The notes under the pieces: model-generated
What the model was told of the DNA's origin: nothing
The model's database searches: none
The model's input: the letters and a program-made list of their open reading frames with translations, nothing else
In this document: positions 32,863 through 43,789 of the stretch, one piece after another
Layout: every line of letters begins with the position of its first letter
How positions within the stretch are numbered: position 1 is the first letter of the stretch
Assembly: GCA_023548195.1 (NCBI GenBank)
Contig: JAJHZJ010000311.1
Location: 11,033,299-11,097,298 of the forward strand
Length of the DNA: 64,000 nt
Origin: Bettongia penicillata ogilbyi
Lineage: Eukaryota > Chordata > Mammalia > Diprotodontia > Potoroidae
Reading direction: 5' to 3'
Program-made: the position numbers and the translations under genes

Positions 32863-33178
32863 CAAGGGGAGCTAGGTGGTACAGTGAATAAGAGCACCAG
32901 TGAAGGAGTCGGTAAGACCCGAGTTCAAATCTCACCTCAGACACGGACACCTCACTAGCTGTGTGACCTTGGGCAAGTCACTTAAACCCCAATTGCCTCA
33001 TCCTGGGTCATCTCCAGTCATCCTGATGAATATCTGGTCACTGGATTCAGATGGCTCTGGAGGAGAAGTGAGGCTGGTAACCTGCACAGCCCTCCCTCAC
33101 GCAAAGTCAAGTTGAAATCATGTCATCATTTCTCCGATGGCATGGTCTTCTTCAGCAGTGAAGGATGAACACACACAC
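32863..33178 (+). repeat. tRNA-SINE with RTE-like tail, with TSD
   Basis: Flanked by a perfect 12-base duplication 'acttactctatg' (32851-32862 and 33179-33190). The 5' part is tRNA-like ('gggagctaggtggtacag', 'gagttcaaatctcacctcag', 'gctgtgtgaccttgggcaag'). The 3' part is different from the SINE at 16377: 'cagatggctctggaggagaa', then 'atggcatggtcttcttcagc', ending in an ACACAC tail instead of poly(A). That ending fits mobilisation by an RTE-type LINE (inference). Inserted into L2. Confidence 0.85.
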
Positions 33179-33190
33179 ACTTACTCTATG

Positions 33191-33340
33191 TTTCAGCCAA
33201 ACTGCTCCCATCTCTGAGTTCCATTTCAAGTCTCTATGCCTTAACACAGACAGCCCCCGATCCCATACCCTGCATGGACTACCTTTTCACAACCATCTTT
33301 TTAGGACCATTAACTTAATAATGTAGGTGAGATAGCATAT
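33191..33340 (+). repeat. L2 LINE 3' region, right part
   Basis: 'tttcagccaaactgctccca' and 'gtctctatgccttaacacag' continue the L2 order interrupted by the SINE. Confidence 0.65.
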
Positions 33341-33354
33341 CTATAGTCTCTTCT

Positions 33355-33452
33355 AACTCTCTCTCTCCCCCTCGCTCCCCTTCTCTCCCTCTCTCTCTCC
33401 TCTCTCTCTCCCCTCTCCTCTCTCTCTTCTCTCACCTCTCTCTCTCTCTCTC

Positions 33453-33511
<59 letters not shown>
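33355..33511. repeat. Polypyrimidine (CT)n tract
   Basis: About 157 bases almost entirely C and T, with several mirror-symmetric CT runs. Such tracts can adopt triplex structures. It abuts the DNA transposon that starts at 33525. Confidence 0.95.
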
Positions 33512-33524
33512 CATATTGCTCATA

Positions 33525-34160
33525 CATTCATCCCTCAACTTTCAAAATGGTTTCAGACATAGAACCTCCCTGAATGTGAAAAATCACGAATAACTCTAAG
33601 CTTTTGTTTTTAACAATTCTGATCATATTTAACACACAAAGCAGATGCAATAATACACTGTACCCATAAAGAAGTTGCAGCTTATTCAAAAATTAGTATC
33701 TTACACATTATGCAGAGACTTTGCAGCCACCATTGTACCTGTAGCAACTTTTCAAGGATTTCCTTCTTTATATAGAAAAAACAAAAGATACAAAGAGCAC
33801 TACAAGAGAAAATGACTTGAATGATTCTGGATGGTAGAGAGACAAAGAGGAGGCATTTCTAAAGGGAGTAAGTATTCCAACTTCTTTAGCTGTACTGAAA
33901 TTTTTTAAAAAATTTAACTGTTTATAATAAATATATATATAATATATGTATACTTAAGGTAGCAAATGATAAAATGGATGAATAACATATGGTATTTATG
34001 TATTCATGATTTACTAATTTTTTCTTTAGTTTTCTTTACATATGTATGTGTTCTGTGATTTTTCACAGCATGCCACAAATCTCAAAAAATTCCCATTAAT
34101 TATGGATGGCCAACCCAGAAATTACTAAAACCACAAATGTGAAATATCAAGGGATGACTG
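33525..34160. mobile_element. Non-autonomous Tigger/pogo-like DNA transposon
   Basis: A 636-base element flanked by TA (33523-33524 and 34161-34162). The left end starts 'cattcatccct', and the right end reverse-complemented starts 'cagtcatccct' (10 of 11 identical, then fading). TA duplication and a CAGTCATCCCT-type terminus fit Tigger/pogo relatives. No transposase frame is present. Old and diverged. Confidence 0.65.
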
Positions 34161-34164
34161 TATA

Positions 34165-34639
34165 TATTTCTCTATGTACATCATAGCTCCATAATAAAAT
34201 TTATGCTCTTTGAGAAAAAAAGATTGGGTATTTTAAGGTCCTCATGTCACCAGAACCTAGTATAGTGCTTTGCATATTCTAAGTGCTTAATAAATTCAAT
34301 AGACTTTAAATGAATTGACTCATCTTGAATTGAAAGGGTGAATCCCCACTCATTAAATTAAAATGATTGTGAGGAGAGAAAAATTCATTCAACGTTTAAC
34401 TGGAATCATTTCAATGCTCCCAAAATTCTAATTCCTTAGGTAGGAAGGATTGATTTTCACATCCAAAATGATAAACCATATATTTTAGTCCTTTGAACAA
34501 ATATTTTGTTTGGTTTTAATAGTGAAAAGCATAACATATCAGAGTGACATATATGTTCACTCAATTTATTTCAATTAAACAATCATTTGACTTCAAGTCG
34601 ATGAGACTCATTATTAAAATAATGTTTTTATAGTAGAGA
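34165..34639. other. Unique DNA with a short MIR/L2-tail-like piece
   Basis: 'gtgctttgcatattctaagt' then 'gcttaataaattcaatagac' near 34260-34310 resembles an L2/MIR terminal module. Nothing else recognisable. Confidence 0.45.
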
Positions 34640-35135
34640 CTATAGAAAGAATACTAGCTGGCCTGCCTTTATGCTTTTTTGCATGCTCTGCTCCTGTCCT
34701 TAGATACCTTCAGACTTCAAAACCACTCCCTCCTAACTTCTGTCAAGTCCTCAAATTTCCCTCCATTCAAGGCCTCAACTCTAGAACAGTCCACCAAAAA
34801 CCACTCACTAAGGGATACCTTCTACAGCACCCACAAAACTTTTTCTCCCATTGGTGAGTTCCTCTTCCAACTTCTATTTGATGGAGGGGCCCATAGGGGT
34901 CTTCCTTCACTTCTCCCTCAGATCTGTGATTAAGCACCTTCTCTCAGACTTCACAACCAAAATGCTTTCCTCACCTTCATCTTCCTCTCACATGTTGTGT
35001 CCCTCCATTGGAATGTGAATTCCTTGAAGGAAAGAGTTGTTTTTCTTTTGACGTTTATTTGTATCTCCAATGCTTAGCATAGCACAGTGTCTGGCACACA
35101 ATAAGCACTTGATAAATGCATGCTTCCTTCCTTCT
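34640..35135 (+). repeat. L2 LINE 3' end
   Basis: 'tgtgaattccttgaagg', 'gtatctccaatgcttagcat' and 'cagtgtctggcacacaataa' then 'gcacttgataaatgcatg' form the L2 terminal module. Upstream bases encode only degenerate L2 remnants (an 84-codon open frame by chance). Confidence 0.75.
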
Positions 35136-35553
35136 ACTGGAAATACTAAATTTAATTTGGAGGTTAAGAAAATAAAGATGTAATTTTTTTTTTACATTCA
35201 TGTTCATGGTTCCCTGAATTCTGAGATTCTGAATGTGAGGGTTCCAGAGTAAGAATTTCTGGGCTAGTGATCTCTATGCTCCCTTCTATTCCTAAAATTG
35301 CATGATTCTTTAACATTTTAGGAATTTAGCTCTTTAAACCCTTTAGTTCTATTTTTGCACCTATAATGTAGATTAGAACCTCCAGTTCTGAATGTCATGA
35401 AGTTATTTCCATTATTCTTTCTCAGAATTTTATGTTATTTTGACATATATAAAAGACACCTTGTTAGAGGAAATTTTTAAGTGTGAATTTTGCTCTCATT
35501 TTTGAGTCAACAGAAAAATAAACCCACAAGGTTCTTGTTCTTAATGCCTTTTA

Positions 35554-35663
35554 CTCAATTATGTGACCATAAAGATATGATCTGTTGCAAGCTACAGTTT
35601 GTGGAAACCTACCTGGTGGTAGAATACAGGAAATTTAGTTTAAAAAATTCTGACGTAAAATTA
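35554..35663 (+). repeat. Direct duplication, copy 1
   Basis: Bases 35554-35654 match 37101-37201 with one substitution in 101 bases (35562 t versus 37109 a). The match continues for 9 more bases after a 3-base indel. It lies just upstream of the L2 body at 35700. Confidence 0.97.
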
Positions 35664-35699
35664 AATTATGTGCTATATTTTTCTTCCTTTCATGGCTAA

Positions 35700-36455
35700 A
35701 TCCAAGAATGTCATCTACAATTCTAACTCTGCTTCTCCTTTTACTCTTTTCCAATATCTCCTCCACCATTTGACATCAGACCTCAACATTCAATTGAAAC
35801 TACTCTCTCTAAAATTACAAATGACTTCTTAATTGCCAAGTCTAATGGCCTTCCCTCAAGCCTCCTTTTCTTGACCTTTCTGCAGTCTTTGACACTGTTG
35901 ATCACCCTTTACTCCTTGGCACTCTTTCTTCTCTGTATGTTTATGGAACGGTTCTCATTCTACTCTTATGTATCTAAACATTCCTTCTCATTTTCCTTTG
36001 CTGTATCCTCATTTAGGCATGATCACTAACCATGTCTACCCTCATAGATTCTTTCCTAGACTCTCCTTTTGTCGCTCTCCATATTACATCTCTCTGTAAT
36101 CATACCAGCTTTCATGGATTCAATTATCATCTCTATGCAAAAGATTCTCAGGTCTATTTGTTTTGCCCTCATCATTCTTCTTATATACAGTCTTATATCT
36201 CCAAGCGCCTATTAGAAAAGATTTCCTCTAACCATCTTAAACTTCCTATAACTTCCAAGAGAACCATCACCATACTTTTCAGTCAACCTGGGTGTCATCC
36301 TCAAATACTCACTCCCACTCACTCCACAAAACCACCTGTTGCCAGGTATAATCATTTCACTTTTCATGGCATCTCTCATAAATGCCTTCATCTCTCCTCC
36401 TGTAGAGTCATGCCTTCATCACCTCAAGCATACACTATTGCTAGAATTTTATAGT
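35700..36455 (+). pseudogene. L2 LINE reverse-transcriptase remnant
   Basis: Frames in plus orientation give 'FDTVDHPLLLGTLSSL' near 35890-35935. Further on comes 'HGFNYHLYAKDSQVYLF', the L2 counterpart of H-x-Y-A-D-D-T-Q-L-Y with the catalytic Asp pair changed to Lys-Asp, followed by 'SYISKRLLEKISSNHLKL'. A 140-codon open piece (36032-36454) survives by chance. Broken at 36455-36460 by the LTR-like block. Confidence 0.8.
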
Positions 36456-36460
36456 AGATG

Positions 36461-37021
36461 TGTAACAGCAACTCCACTAGCATAACCAGGATGGTTGCTA
36501 GCACAGGTTCTTAGATCTGCTTTACTAGGAAAGATAGTCTTTTAAAGATTCAGCAATCTTTTTAAATTGCATTCAACAAAACAGAGAAAATATAAGCAGA
36601 GGAAAAAAAGACCAAAAGACAGGGCTCTACTGCCTGAATCAAAGCAACATTGCTATACACTTCGCATACATCCCTGGATGGAAAAGGCCTTTACACCTGA
36701 GCAGTCGGGGCCACTCAGAGTCTCAACCAGGGAATCATAAGATCCTTCTGCTAAGTGAGCTCCCAAAGTAAAATACTAACTTCCCAGTTTATATAACTAA
36801 AACTTGGCCCCTGATTGACTCAAAATCAGTAGGCACAACACCTACACGACTCAGCACAGCTGTGAACTATCAGGGTTTAAAGGAGATTGAGCTTTCAGAT
36901 GCTCACAATTTAGCCTGAGTCTGGGAAACTGATATCCAAAAAGAAAACAAAAAATTCCACTTTGCTTGTTACAAAGTGTTGTTGCCTCAAGTCAGCTCCC
37001 TCACCTGTACACTTTTGTTCA
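36461..37021. repeat. LTR-like repeat, copy 2 (candidate solo LTR)
   Basis: About 561 bases inserted in L2, starting TGTAACAGCA and ending TTGTTCA, so with the TG...CA ends expected of an LTR. It matches copy 1 at 14094. The flanking 4 bases (gatg/gata) agree at only three positions, so a target duplication is not proven. No internal retroviral genes are visible, as expected for a solo LTR. A non-LTR repeat family is the alternative. Confidence 0.5.
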
Positions 37022-37075
37022 GATACCAAAGTGATCTTGCTATTACACAGTCCAAACCATGTAACTCAATGAACT
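37022..37075 (+). repeat. L2 LINE segment
   Basis: 'ccaaagtgatcttgctatta' then 'cacagtccaaaccatgtaac' resume L2 directly after the LTR-like block, as expected if that block inserted into L2. Confidence 0.65.
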
Positions 37076-37100
37076 ACAGAGGGTCCCAAGTGCTTCCCAG

Positions 37101-37213
37101 CTCAATTAAGTGACCATAAAGATATGATCTGTTGCAAGCTACAGTTTGTGGAAACCTACCTGGTGGTAGAATACAGGAAATTTAGTTTAAAAAATTCTGA
37201 CATTGTAAAATTA
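37101..37213 (+). repeat. Direct duplication, copy 2
   Basis: Second copy of the segment at 35554-35663. Here it interrupts L2, between 37075 and 37240. Near-identity contrasts with the heavily diverged L2 around it, so the duplication is young. Confidence 0.97.
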
Positions 37214-37239
37214 TACTTATAATTATTAAAATTATATTA

Positions 37240-37760
37240 TAATTATAAAGTCCTTCATAATCTGCCTTCCTCCCTTTTTTTGTTTTTTACTTTTCCAATG
37301 TTGTTGCACTTTATTTCTTTCCATGTATTCTACAATCTAGTAGCACTGACCTTCTTATCATTCCTCACACATAGCACTCCAGCCTCTAGTTCTGTGCCTT
37401 TTTATTAGCTATATCCTGGACCTATGAAATCCCCCTCAGATTTTACCTCTTGTCTTTACTTGTTTTTTTCACAACTTAGGGTCAAAACCTACTTTCTGCA
37501 AGAAGACTTCCCCTGTCCCACAATGCTACTGCCTTCTCTCTGATATCACTTCCATTTAACCCTAAATATATTTAGTATGTGCATACTGTGCATTGTCTCT
37601 CCCATTGCACTATGAGCTCCTTGATGGCAAAGGACTGTTTTTGCTTACTTTGCATCACCATGATATAGGGTAGTGCCAGATACATAGTAGGTGTGCTTCA
37701 CAAATTCTTATTGACTTCAATTAGTATTTATGGAGAACTTTGATTATTACAAAAAACACT
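37240..37760 (+). repeat. L2 LINE 3' end
   Basis: 'aaagtccttcataatctgcc', 'cactatgagctccttgatgg', 'gtagtgccagatacatagta' and 'ggtgtgcttcacaaattctt' follow the L2 3' UTR to its end. Confidence 0.75.
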
Positions 37761-37764
37761 GAAT

Positions 37765-40169
37765 ACATAGATATTGAATATTATTAGTGTGACATTTCCC
37801 TCCCATACCAAAAAGATAATTCACCATTATGTTATGATTAGTATCTATCTTCTCCATTTTATCAATTGATCAACAAGAATTTATTAAGTACTTACTATAT
37901 CTCAGGCACTGAGTAGTTACTCAATTAGTCACCCAAACTGGTATTTTTTATTAAATTCTAGTTATCAAGTGAGTTTCTTCAGATTTTTTAAGACAAAACA
38001 TGTTTCTTATCTGTATATATTTCACCCCCTTACCTTTACTATTTCAGACATGAATTTCTATTTCCTGTGATACTTTATATGTCTGTTTAAAAAATGGCAA
38101 ATTAGAAAGTGAAAATAAATACTTTGCTTCCTGAGATGCTAGAGATCTCATCTGTATTTTTATTGCTTTGAACACTGATATACAAATTTGAATTTATGAA
38201 TAATTCTTCATCCTCACACCTGTATTCTGAACTTCCTGACATTACAAAAGAAAGAAAAAAAGATCACTTGGTTGTGAGCAGTCAAATCCCAGTACACAAT
38301 TTTAGTACATATTCACCTTCACCCACTGTAACACTCAAAAAGTATTCATTTCCTTTCGGCAGTAATTCAGAATTCAAGGCCAAATCATAAAGTCTTTCAA
38401 CTTGCTTTTAATTCTCACTTGTTACCTGTCTTGATTATTCTAGCTTCATTTTTCCTCCAAAAAAGAAGCTCCCTGTCCCAAACATATATAGAATTTTTAT
38501 CTGCTAGTGTCTCTGTCTAGATTCCCAGTTTAGATGGACTGCTTGCTGATATCTCTCACATATACTCTGGAAAAACAGCAACTACTTGGGTCATGTTCAA
38601 CACATCAACCAAGCCTATAGAGAGTAGGATTCCACCTGATTGTCATCTTCTGCCTGAGAACATTAAAGGATAACGCTGTTTTACATCTAGAATCCTTGTG
38701 AAATGAAATGGGCTGCAAGGGAACAGCCAAAGTGACTGCAGATTCTGTGCACAATGGTCGTATGTTTTTCATTATCTTGTTCTCAACGAAGAAGTCATCC
38801 AAAGAATAATCAAATGAAAGTAATGTGTAAAACATGTCAACCTAGACTTGGTTGAATGTGCCGCATTTGCTCCATTGTGGAATAGCATGTGAGTGTGTAT
38901 GTGGGTATGTATGTGGGTATGGGTATGGGTATGTGTGTGTGTGAGAGAGAGAGAGAGAGTGTGGGGGGGTGGCATGTGCGTGTGTTTGTACGCATGTCTG
39001 GTGGGGAAGGGGTTTGGAGGCATTAAGGGGGAAGAGAATGACAGAAAAGGGAGAGGAAGAGAATTAGTGTCAGCTAGTCAGCTGCCTCATTATGTAGCTT
39101 CCCACACTGCTGGAAGATGTAAGTAGGCCTGCAGGTGCAAGTATTTGTTGGCCTTCTCATGGACTTTTGACGGATGGACCGGATGCGTTGTTCCTTACCC
39201 CAGATACTCTTTAAGAGTACCGGCAGTGAGATTAGGGGGATTGCATGCACCTGAATCAGCAAATTGACTGAGTCTTGTTTGTCTGTTTCTTGTTTGAAGG
39301 ACCAGGAAAGTCATGTAGAGAGCAATAACAATGGGGCAAAAAGTTTGTCCTTTTAAAATGTAGAATAGTTGCCAACCTAAATACCTTCTTGAGTCACTAC
39401 AGCACTGCTACCCCTAGGATGAATATGTCATTGCTACTCTGATTACTCATCACCCAGAGACGCATTACTGGATAATTATCAGAGCTCTTGACACCGTCAC
39501 ATCCTGTAATAAATTCCACTCTTGTTTCTTCAACAAGGTATTCACAAAGTTAAATTTGCTTTTATTTTTTAAAAGTCAGAGATGGAGATTGCTAAACCTT
39601 TTGAAATGATGACAAATTACGGTTTGCAATTATAGTTTATCAGAATCAGTGCTCACCCAAACTTCTGGGGTTCAAAGTTTCCAATGAAACTTGTATTTTC
39701 TGAGGTTGAAGTCCCATTGACTCTTGGCAAAATGCAACTTCCTGGTTCAAAGGGAAAAAAGGCTTATAAAAAGGCTTATAAGGCTTCTTAGACATCAAAT
39801 AGGTCTTACGAAACCACATTTTGATGAGCTAAGTGTAAATGAATCAGAAACACATGGATTAAATTTCCCTTGAAATACACATGGGCTTGAAAATTAAGGG
39901 AAAAAGTGTTTAGCCAAATGTGTTTTGTGTTTTCTTGAACTGAAAACTTCTGAGAAAAAAAAAGTTGAGGCATTTTGCTAAACCCCAGCACACTACCATT
40001 CACCCATTATTCTCTCAAATCAATTAACTTCCACTAAGGCATCCTTCATTCCCCTGTCATTAATATTGTCACCTCTGCCTTGAAATTCTATAGACTCAAA
40101 CCCAATTCCCTTGAAGACCTAAATGCTGCTCATCTGCTTAAATATGAAGCAGCTATTAACACTCCCATG
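37765..40169. other. Mostly unique DNA with simple repeats
   Basis: Contains an old 'atttattaagtacttactat' module (37870-37925), a TG/GGTATG/GA microsatellite (38889-38995), and a small 'aaggcttata' reiteration near 39758-39790. No gene recognised; a 64-codon frame at 38196-38390 has no domain. Confidence 0.5.
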
Positions 40170-40370
40170 GAATCAGAAATATAATGATGGAAAAGTACCT
40201 ATTAGGTCATCCTGCCTATCCCAAGGGTTGAGGCACAAATGCTTACTATAATACATGTGTTTTCTAATGCGTTGTCCACTCTAGTTCTAAATATTTCAAA
40301 CAAAGAGGGCTTCCACCACTTCTCTTGGGAAAATATTGTGCAGTTCAATAGATTTCATCATTAGAATCAG
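40170..40370 (-). repeat. L3/CR1-type LINE 3' end
   Basis: 'ggtcatcctgcctatcccaa', 'ctagttctaaatatttcaaa' and 'gagggcttccaccacttctc' is the plus reading of a minus-oriented CR1/L3 3' end. Confidence 0.55.
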
Positions 40371-40837
40371 TGTTTGAAGTATAATAAAGGCACAGGAGTG
40401 CCTTAAGATAAGTGCATTTTGTATTATCAGCAATCACCTAGAATAAGTTCTCAATTTCTTAGTTTTAGAATTCTGACAGCCTAGGAGGCTACATAATGTT
40501 ATATTTGCCAATGTTTTCATTTGAATGCACTAAGTGGTTTACATGAAGGGAAAGGCTTGGAAACCCATCTCATTACCAGAGAGGTCTCCTGGGCTAACAG
40601 ATTGACACAAATGAAACTAAGGTAAATCACTTCTACAGCCTTTGTTACTGTTTTTATTTTCACAGCCAAGGCAGCCATATGCCAATCCTTTCTCCAATCT
40701 GAGATGGTCATAGACCAGTAGTTAATGGCCAAGAGTCACCAAACATTCAAGTATAACACTTGAACGTCTTTTAACTGTATTTGCTTAGTCATATATTTGC
40801 TTAAAAAACTGCCTTCTTTACTCTGCTAATAGGTGAT

Positions 40838-40930
40838 CTAGTGAAGAGAGTTTCAGCCCTGGAGTCAGAAAGATTGATCTTCCTGAGTTCAAATCTGGCC
40901 TCAGACACTTCCTAGTTCTGTGACCCTAAA
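40838..40930 (+). repeat. tRNA-SINE fragment
   Basis: 'ttcctgagttcaaatctggc' then 'ctcagacacttcctagttct' and 'gtgaccctaaatg' match the SINE B-box and core. Truncated on both sides. Confidence 0.7.
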
Positions 40931-41689
40931 TGAACAGTCAAGTACAACTAAATAGTAAAATTTCTGCTAATATATTTAATTTTAATTTTTCCCCATTTAT
41001 TGAAAATGTCCACATTAAGTAGATATGTCTTTTACATGTTGACTACTAATCAGGTAATCAATACATTTTTAAGTCAAAACCTCTACTTATCTTCATAGAT
41101 CGAGATGAAAATCAAGCTTTCAATAAAACATGTTTTCCATGTTCTTATGGCAGACTTTACAATATTTGTTCCAGTTCTCAGGCTTATTACAAATGAGATA
41201 TAAGTCTGATAATGACTTACATGGTGTCATACTTATACTAAGCTGACCTTTTCAGTATTCTATACTGTGGAAAACTGACAAGTCCACTTTGTCCCAGCCA
41301 GCCATTGAATCTGGAGCTCAAAATGTGGCATGAAAATTTACTAAGTGTAGGGAGAAGGGAATTGGCAATGAGTCATTGATAATTTTCTGTTTCTCTACCT
41401 TGCCACCTCTCCAATTCCATATACATTGTCACCTCCTCCAAATCCTTTCTATAATGATAAGGCTAGTCTCAGACGGAAGGGTTTTGAAATGAACAGACAA
41501 CACAGTTTTACCTGAAACCTCCTCTTACTGTTGTTTATGGATTATTTTCTTAAGAAAGGATTTGGGGAAACTGGGTATAGGTTTGTTTCTCTAAGTCTAC
41601 TAGTTTCTTATCATAAATTCTTGAAACCCATCACAATTTCCCAACCAATAACATAATCCCCTATAAAACATATCCTTAGAGTTGTCCTC

Positions 41690-41880
41690 CAGATTTTATC
41701 TGGACATCTACAATGAAGGAAGACATACCATCTTCTGAGGTAACCCATTTCGCTGTTAGATCACTCTGTTATGAAAAGTTGCCAGACAGCAAGCATAAAT
41801 TTACTTCTTTGCAATTTCCATCCGTAGTGTCTTAGCTCTGCCCTCTGGGCTCAAGCAGTACAAGTGCAGATTAAATAAAG
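41690..41880 (-). repeat. L3/CR1-type LINE 3' end
   Basis: 'aagcataaatttacttcttt', 'gcaatttccatccgtagtgt' and 'ctctgccctctgggctcaag' are the characteristic plus reading of a minus-oriented CR1/L3 3' end. Confidence 0.6.
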
Positions 41881-42315
41881 TTCATGCTCTATGCCCAATG
41901 ATTTGTTGTTTTCTTAGAGCCACTGCAGACTCTATGTTCAGGAACTAAGAAACTTTGGCTTGAGAGTTTGATAAACTCCATTTTCTCAAAGCTTCTTCCT
42001 CCTGAACTTGGGTGACATTGGATTAGGCTCCTTAGAACTGAGAACATGTCACACCCAGTGTCTTCTCCTATCCCACCTTTCCATATTCTCAAAACTGTCC
42101 CTCTGCAATATTTTGGCTCACTTCGGTATGGTTGTAGGAATGTGAAACTTATACTCTAGTAGCATCTTATAATTTCTTTCTAAGAATTTTATGGAAATGA
42201 AAACAACTAGATGCATTTTATTGTCATAATTCTGCATTAAAATGTGTATCTCTAAGGCATTTTTAAGTCATTTTCTCAGGCTCTTCAGAATAGCATTCCA
42301 TAGCTAAATAGTCCT

Positions 42316-42470
42316 AAAATAGAAAGAGCTCTGGAGCCAAGTTCAAATCCTAGCCCTGGTGTTTACGGCAAGTGTACCCTAAACCTCACAGTTTCCTCAA
42401 TTGTAAATTAAGGAGACTAGCTTTGAGATCTATAAGGTACTTTCTAGTTTATAGCAGCTAGAAGGCATGG
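42316..42470 (+). repeat. MIR-type SINE
   Basis: 'gagccaagttcaaatcctag', 'ccctggtgtttacggcaagt', 'acagtttcctcaattgtaaa' and 'ctttgagatctataagg' follow MIR order. Confidence 0.65.
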
Positions 42471-42705
42471 CAGATAAGAGTGTCAGACCATAAATCAGGA
42501 TCTATTTGAGTAAAATCCAACCTAAGGCATTTCCTAGCCAGATAACTCTGAATGACACACTAAATCTCTCTACCTCAATTTCCTCATCTGTAAAATAGGG
42601 AAGATAATACTAGTACTTTCCTCCTGAGTCATTGGAAGGATGAAATGGAATGATATATGTAATGCACTTTGGAAACCATAAAGGTTTATATAAATGCTAG
42701 TTATG
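42465..42705 (+). repeat. tRNA-SINE/MIR-type copy
   Basis: 'ggcagataagagtgtcagac', 'tacctcaatttcctcatctg', 'taaaatagggaagataatac' and 'tataaatgctagttatg' give a second SINE directly behind the previous one. Confidence 0.65.
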
Positions 42706-43222
42706 TGTTTTTTTGTTTTGTTTTAATGTTGTTATTACTATTACTCTAATTCTAGGATCCTATCTCAGAGAAAACAGAGTTGATCTTTACTCAGAATTTA
42801 GCATTCGTGAAATCTGGAGCCTTATAAAATTCAATGGTGTATTCTATGTTCTTGTATAGTCCAAGTAGAAACCTAACATTTAATTACTTTATTTTCCTCT
42901 TTTAATCTTCCCTCTTAAGTCCATCCTTCTAGCCCTTTAATAAGCTTGTCGCTTGTCTCTGAATTTACCTTCTTCTATTCATTCCTCCTCTTCCCTAAGA
43001 GGTTTGTTGTTAATATTTAACATTGGAAAAATTCTGTTTTAAAGGGGGATTACTGCACTCTTAATGGAGGATCCAATGTAAATTCATACTCAATTTTGTA
43101 CTGTTGGCCCGAAAAAAAATAATACAATACATTCTGACATTTGATATCGACCAGAGTCAAATGGGTGGGGAGCTTTTGTTTTCTTTTTCAAATCTAGGTC
43201 TCCCTGTAATGATTATACACAC
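42706..43222. other. Unique DNA
   Basis: No recognisable feature apart from short T-rich runs. Confidence 0.5.
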
Positions 43223-43340
43223 AGGATAAAAAGAGCAGTCCAATCCAAAGTAGCCAGGTCTGGGCTTTACTTAAGACTTAAGTAGATTTCTAAGGAAATG
43301 ATCATCCATTTAGCCATCTGGAAAATGTGTCCCCAAATAA
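43223..43340 (+). repeat. Paired dispersed repeat, copy 1
   Basis: Aligns without gaps to 46223-46340, exactly 3000 bases away. The two share 'tctgggctttacttaagac' (43259-43277) and 'aaatgatcatccat', with substitutions between. Family unknown. Confidence 0.75.
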
Positions 43341-43789
43341 TTTATACATATTTAATATTTTGAAATGGTAGAAAAAATTTCAGTAGGTATATTGAATAAC
43401 TAAAATTCTAAATGCTAGGTAAGACATTCTATTATTCTATGTCATCCAATAGCTTTTAAAAAAATTTTGCTCACTACACTTAAAAAATTTAAAAACATGA
43501 TCTTCTACAACATTAAAATCAAATAGGATTCTAATATACATGGGCATCAACTGTATTCTGCATAAATTTCCAGCTATCTCAAAGTTTTCAATGAATTATA
43601 TAAAAATATATAACAAATCTAAACTTTCCCAATTTGATTTTCTGTATACTGGTAATATGTCCACCAAGGTCCTGTTCTAATATTCCACCATGGCATGAAC
43701 TTGACATTGAATTTCTGAAACTAGACAATGGAGAATCATGGAATGAGAAGGGATTTCTGTGTTTTTTTAGTACAAGTATAGACCAAAGA

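Noticed and set aside
36032..36454. A 140-codon open frame as a novel protein
   Set aside because: Its translation matches the L2 reverse transcriptase with the Y-A-D-D box changed to Y-A-K-D, and it continues a broken L2 frame.
35554..37201. The 101-base duplication as LTRs or target-site duplication of a transposon
   Set aside because: Copies lack TG/CA ends and are far longer than any known target-site duplication. The interval contains decayed L2, not a coherent element.
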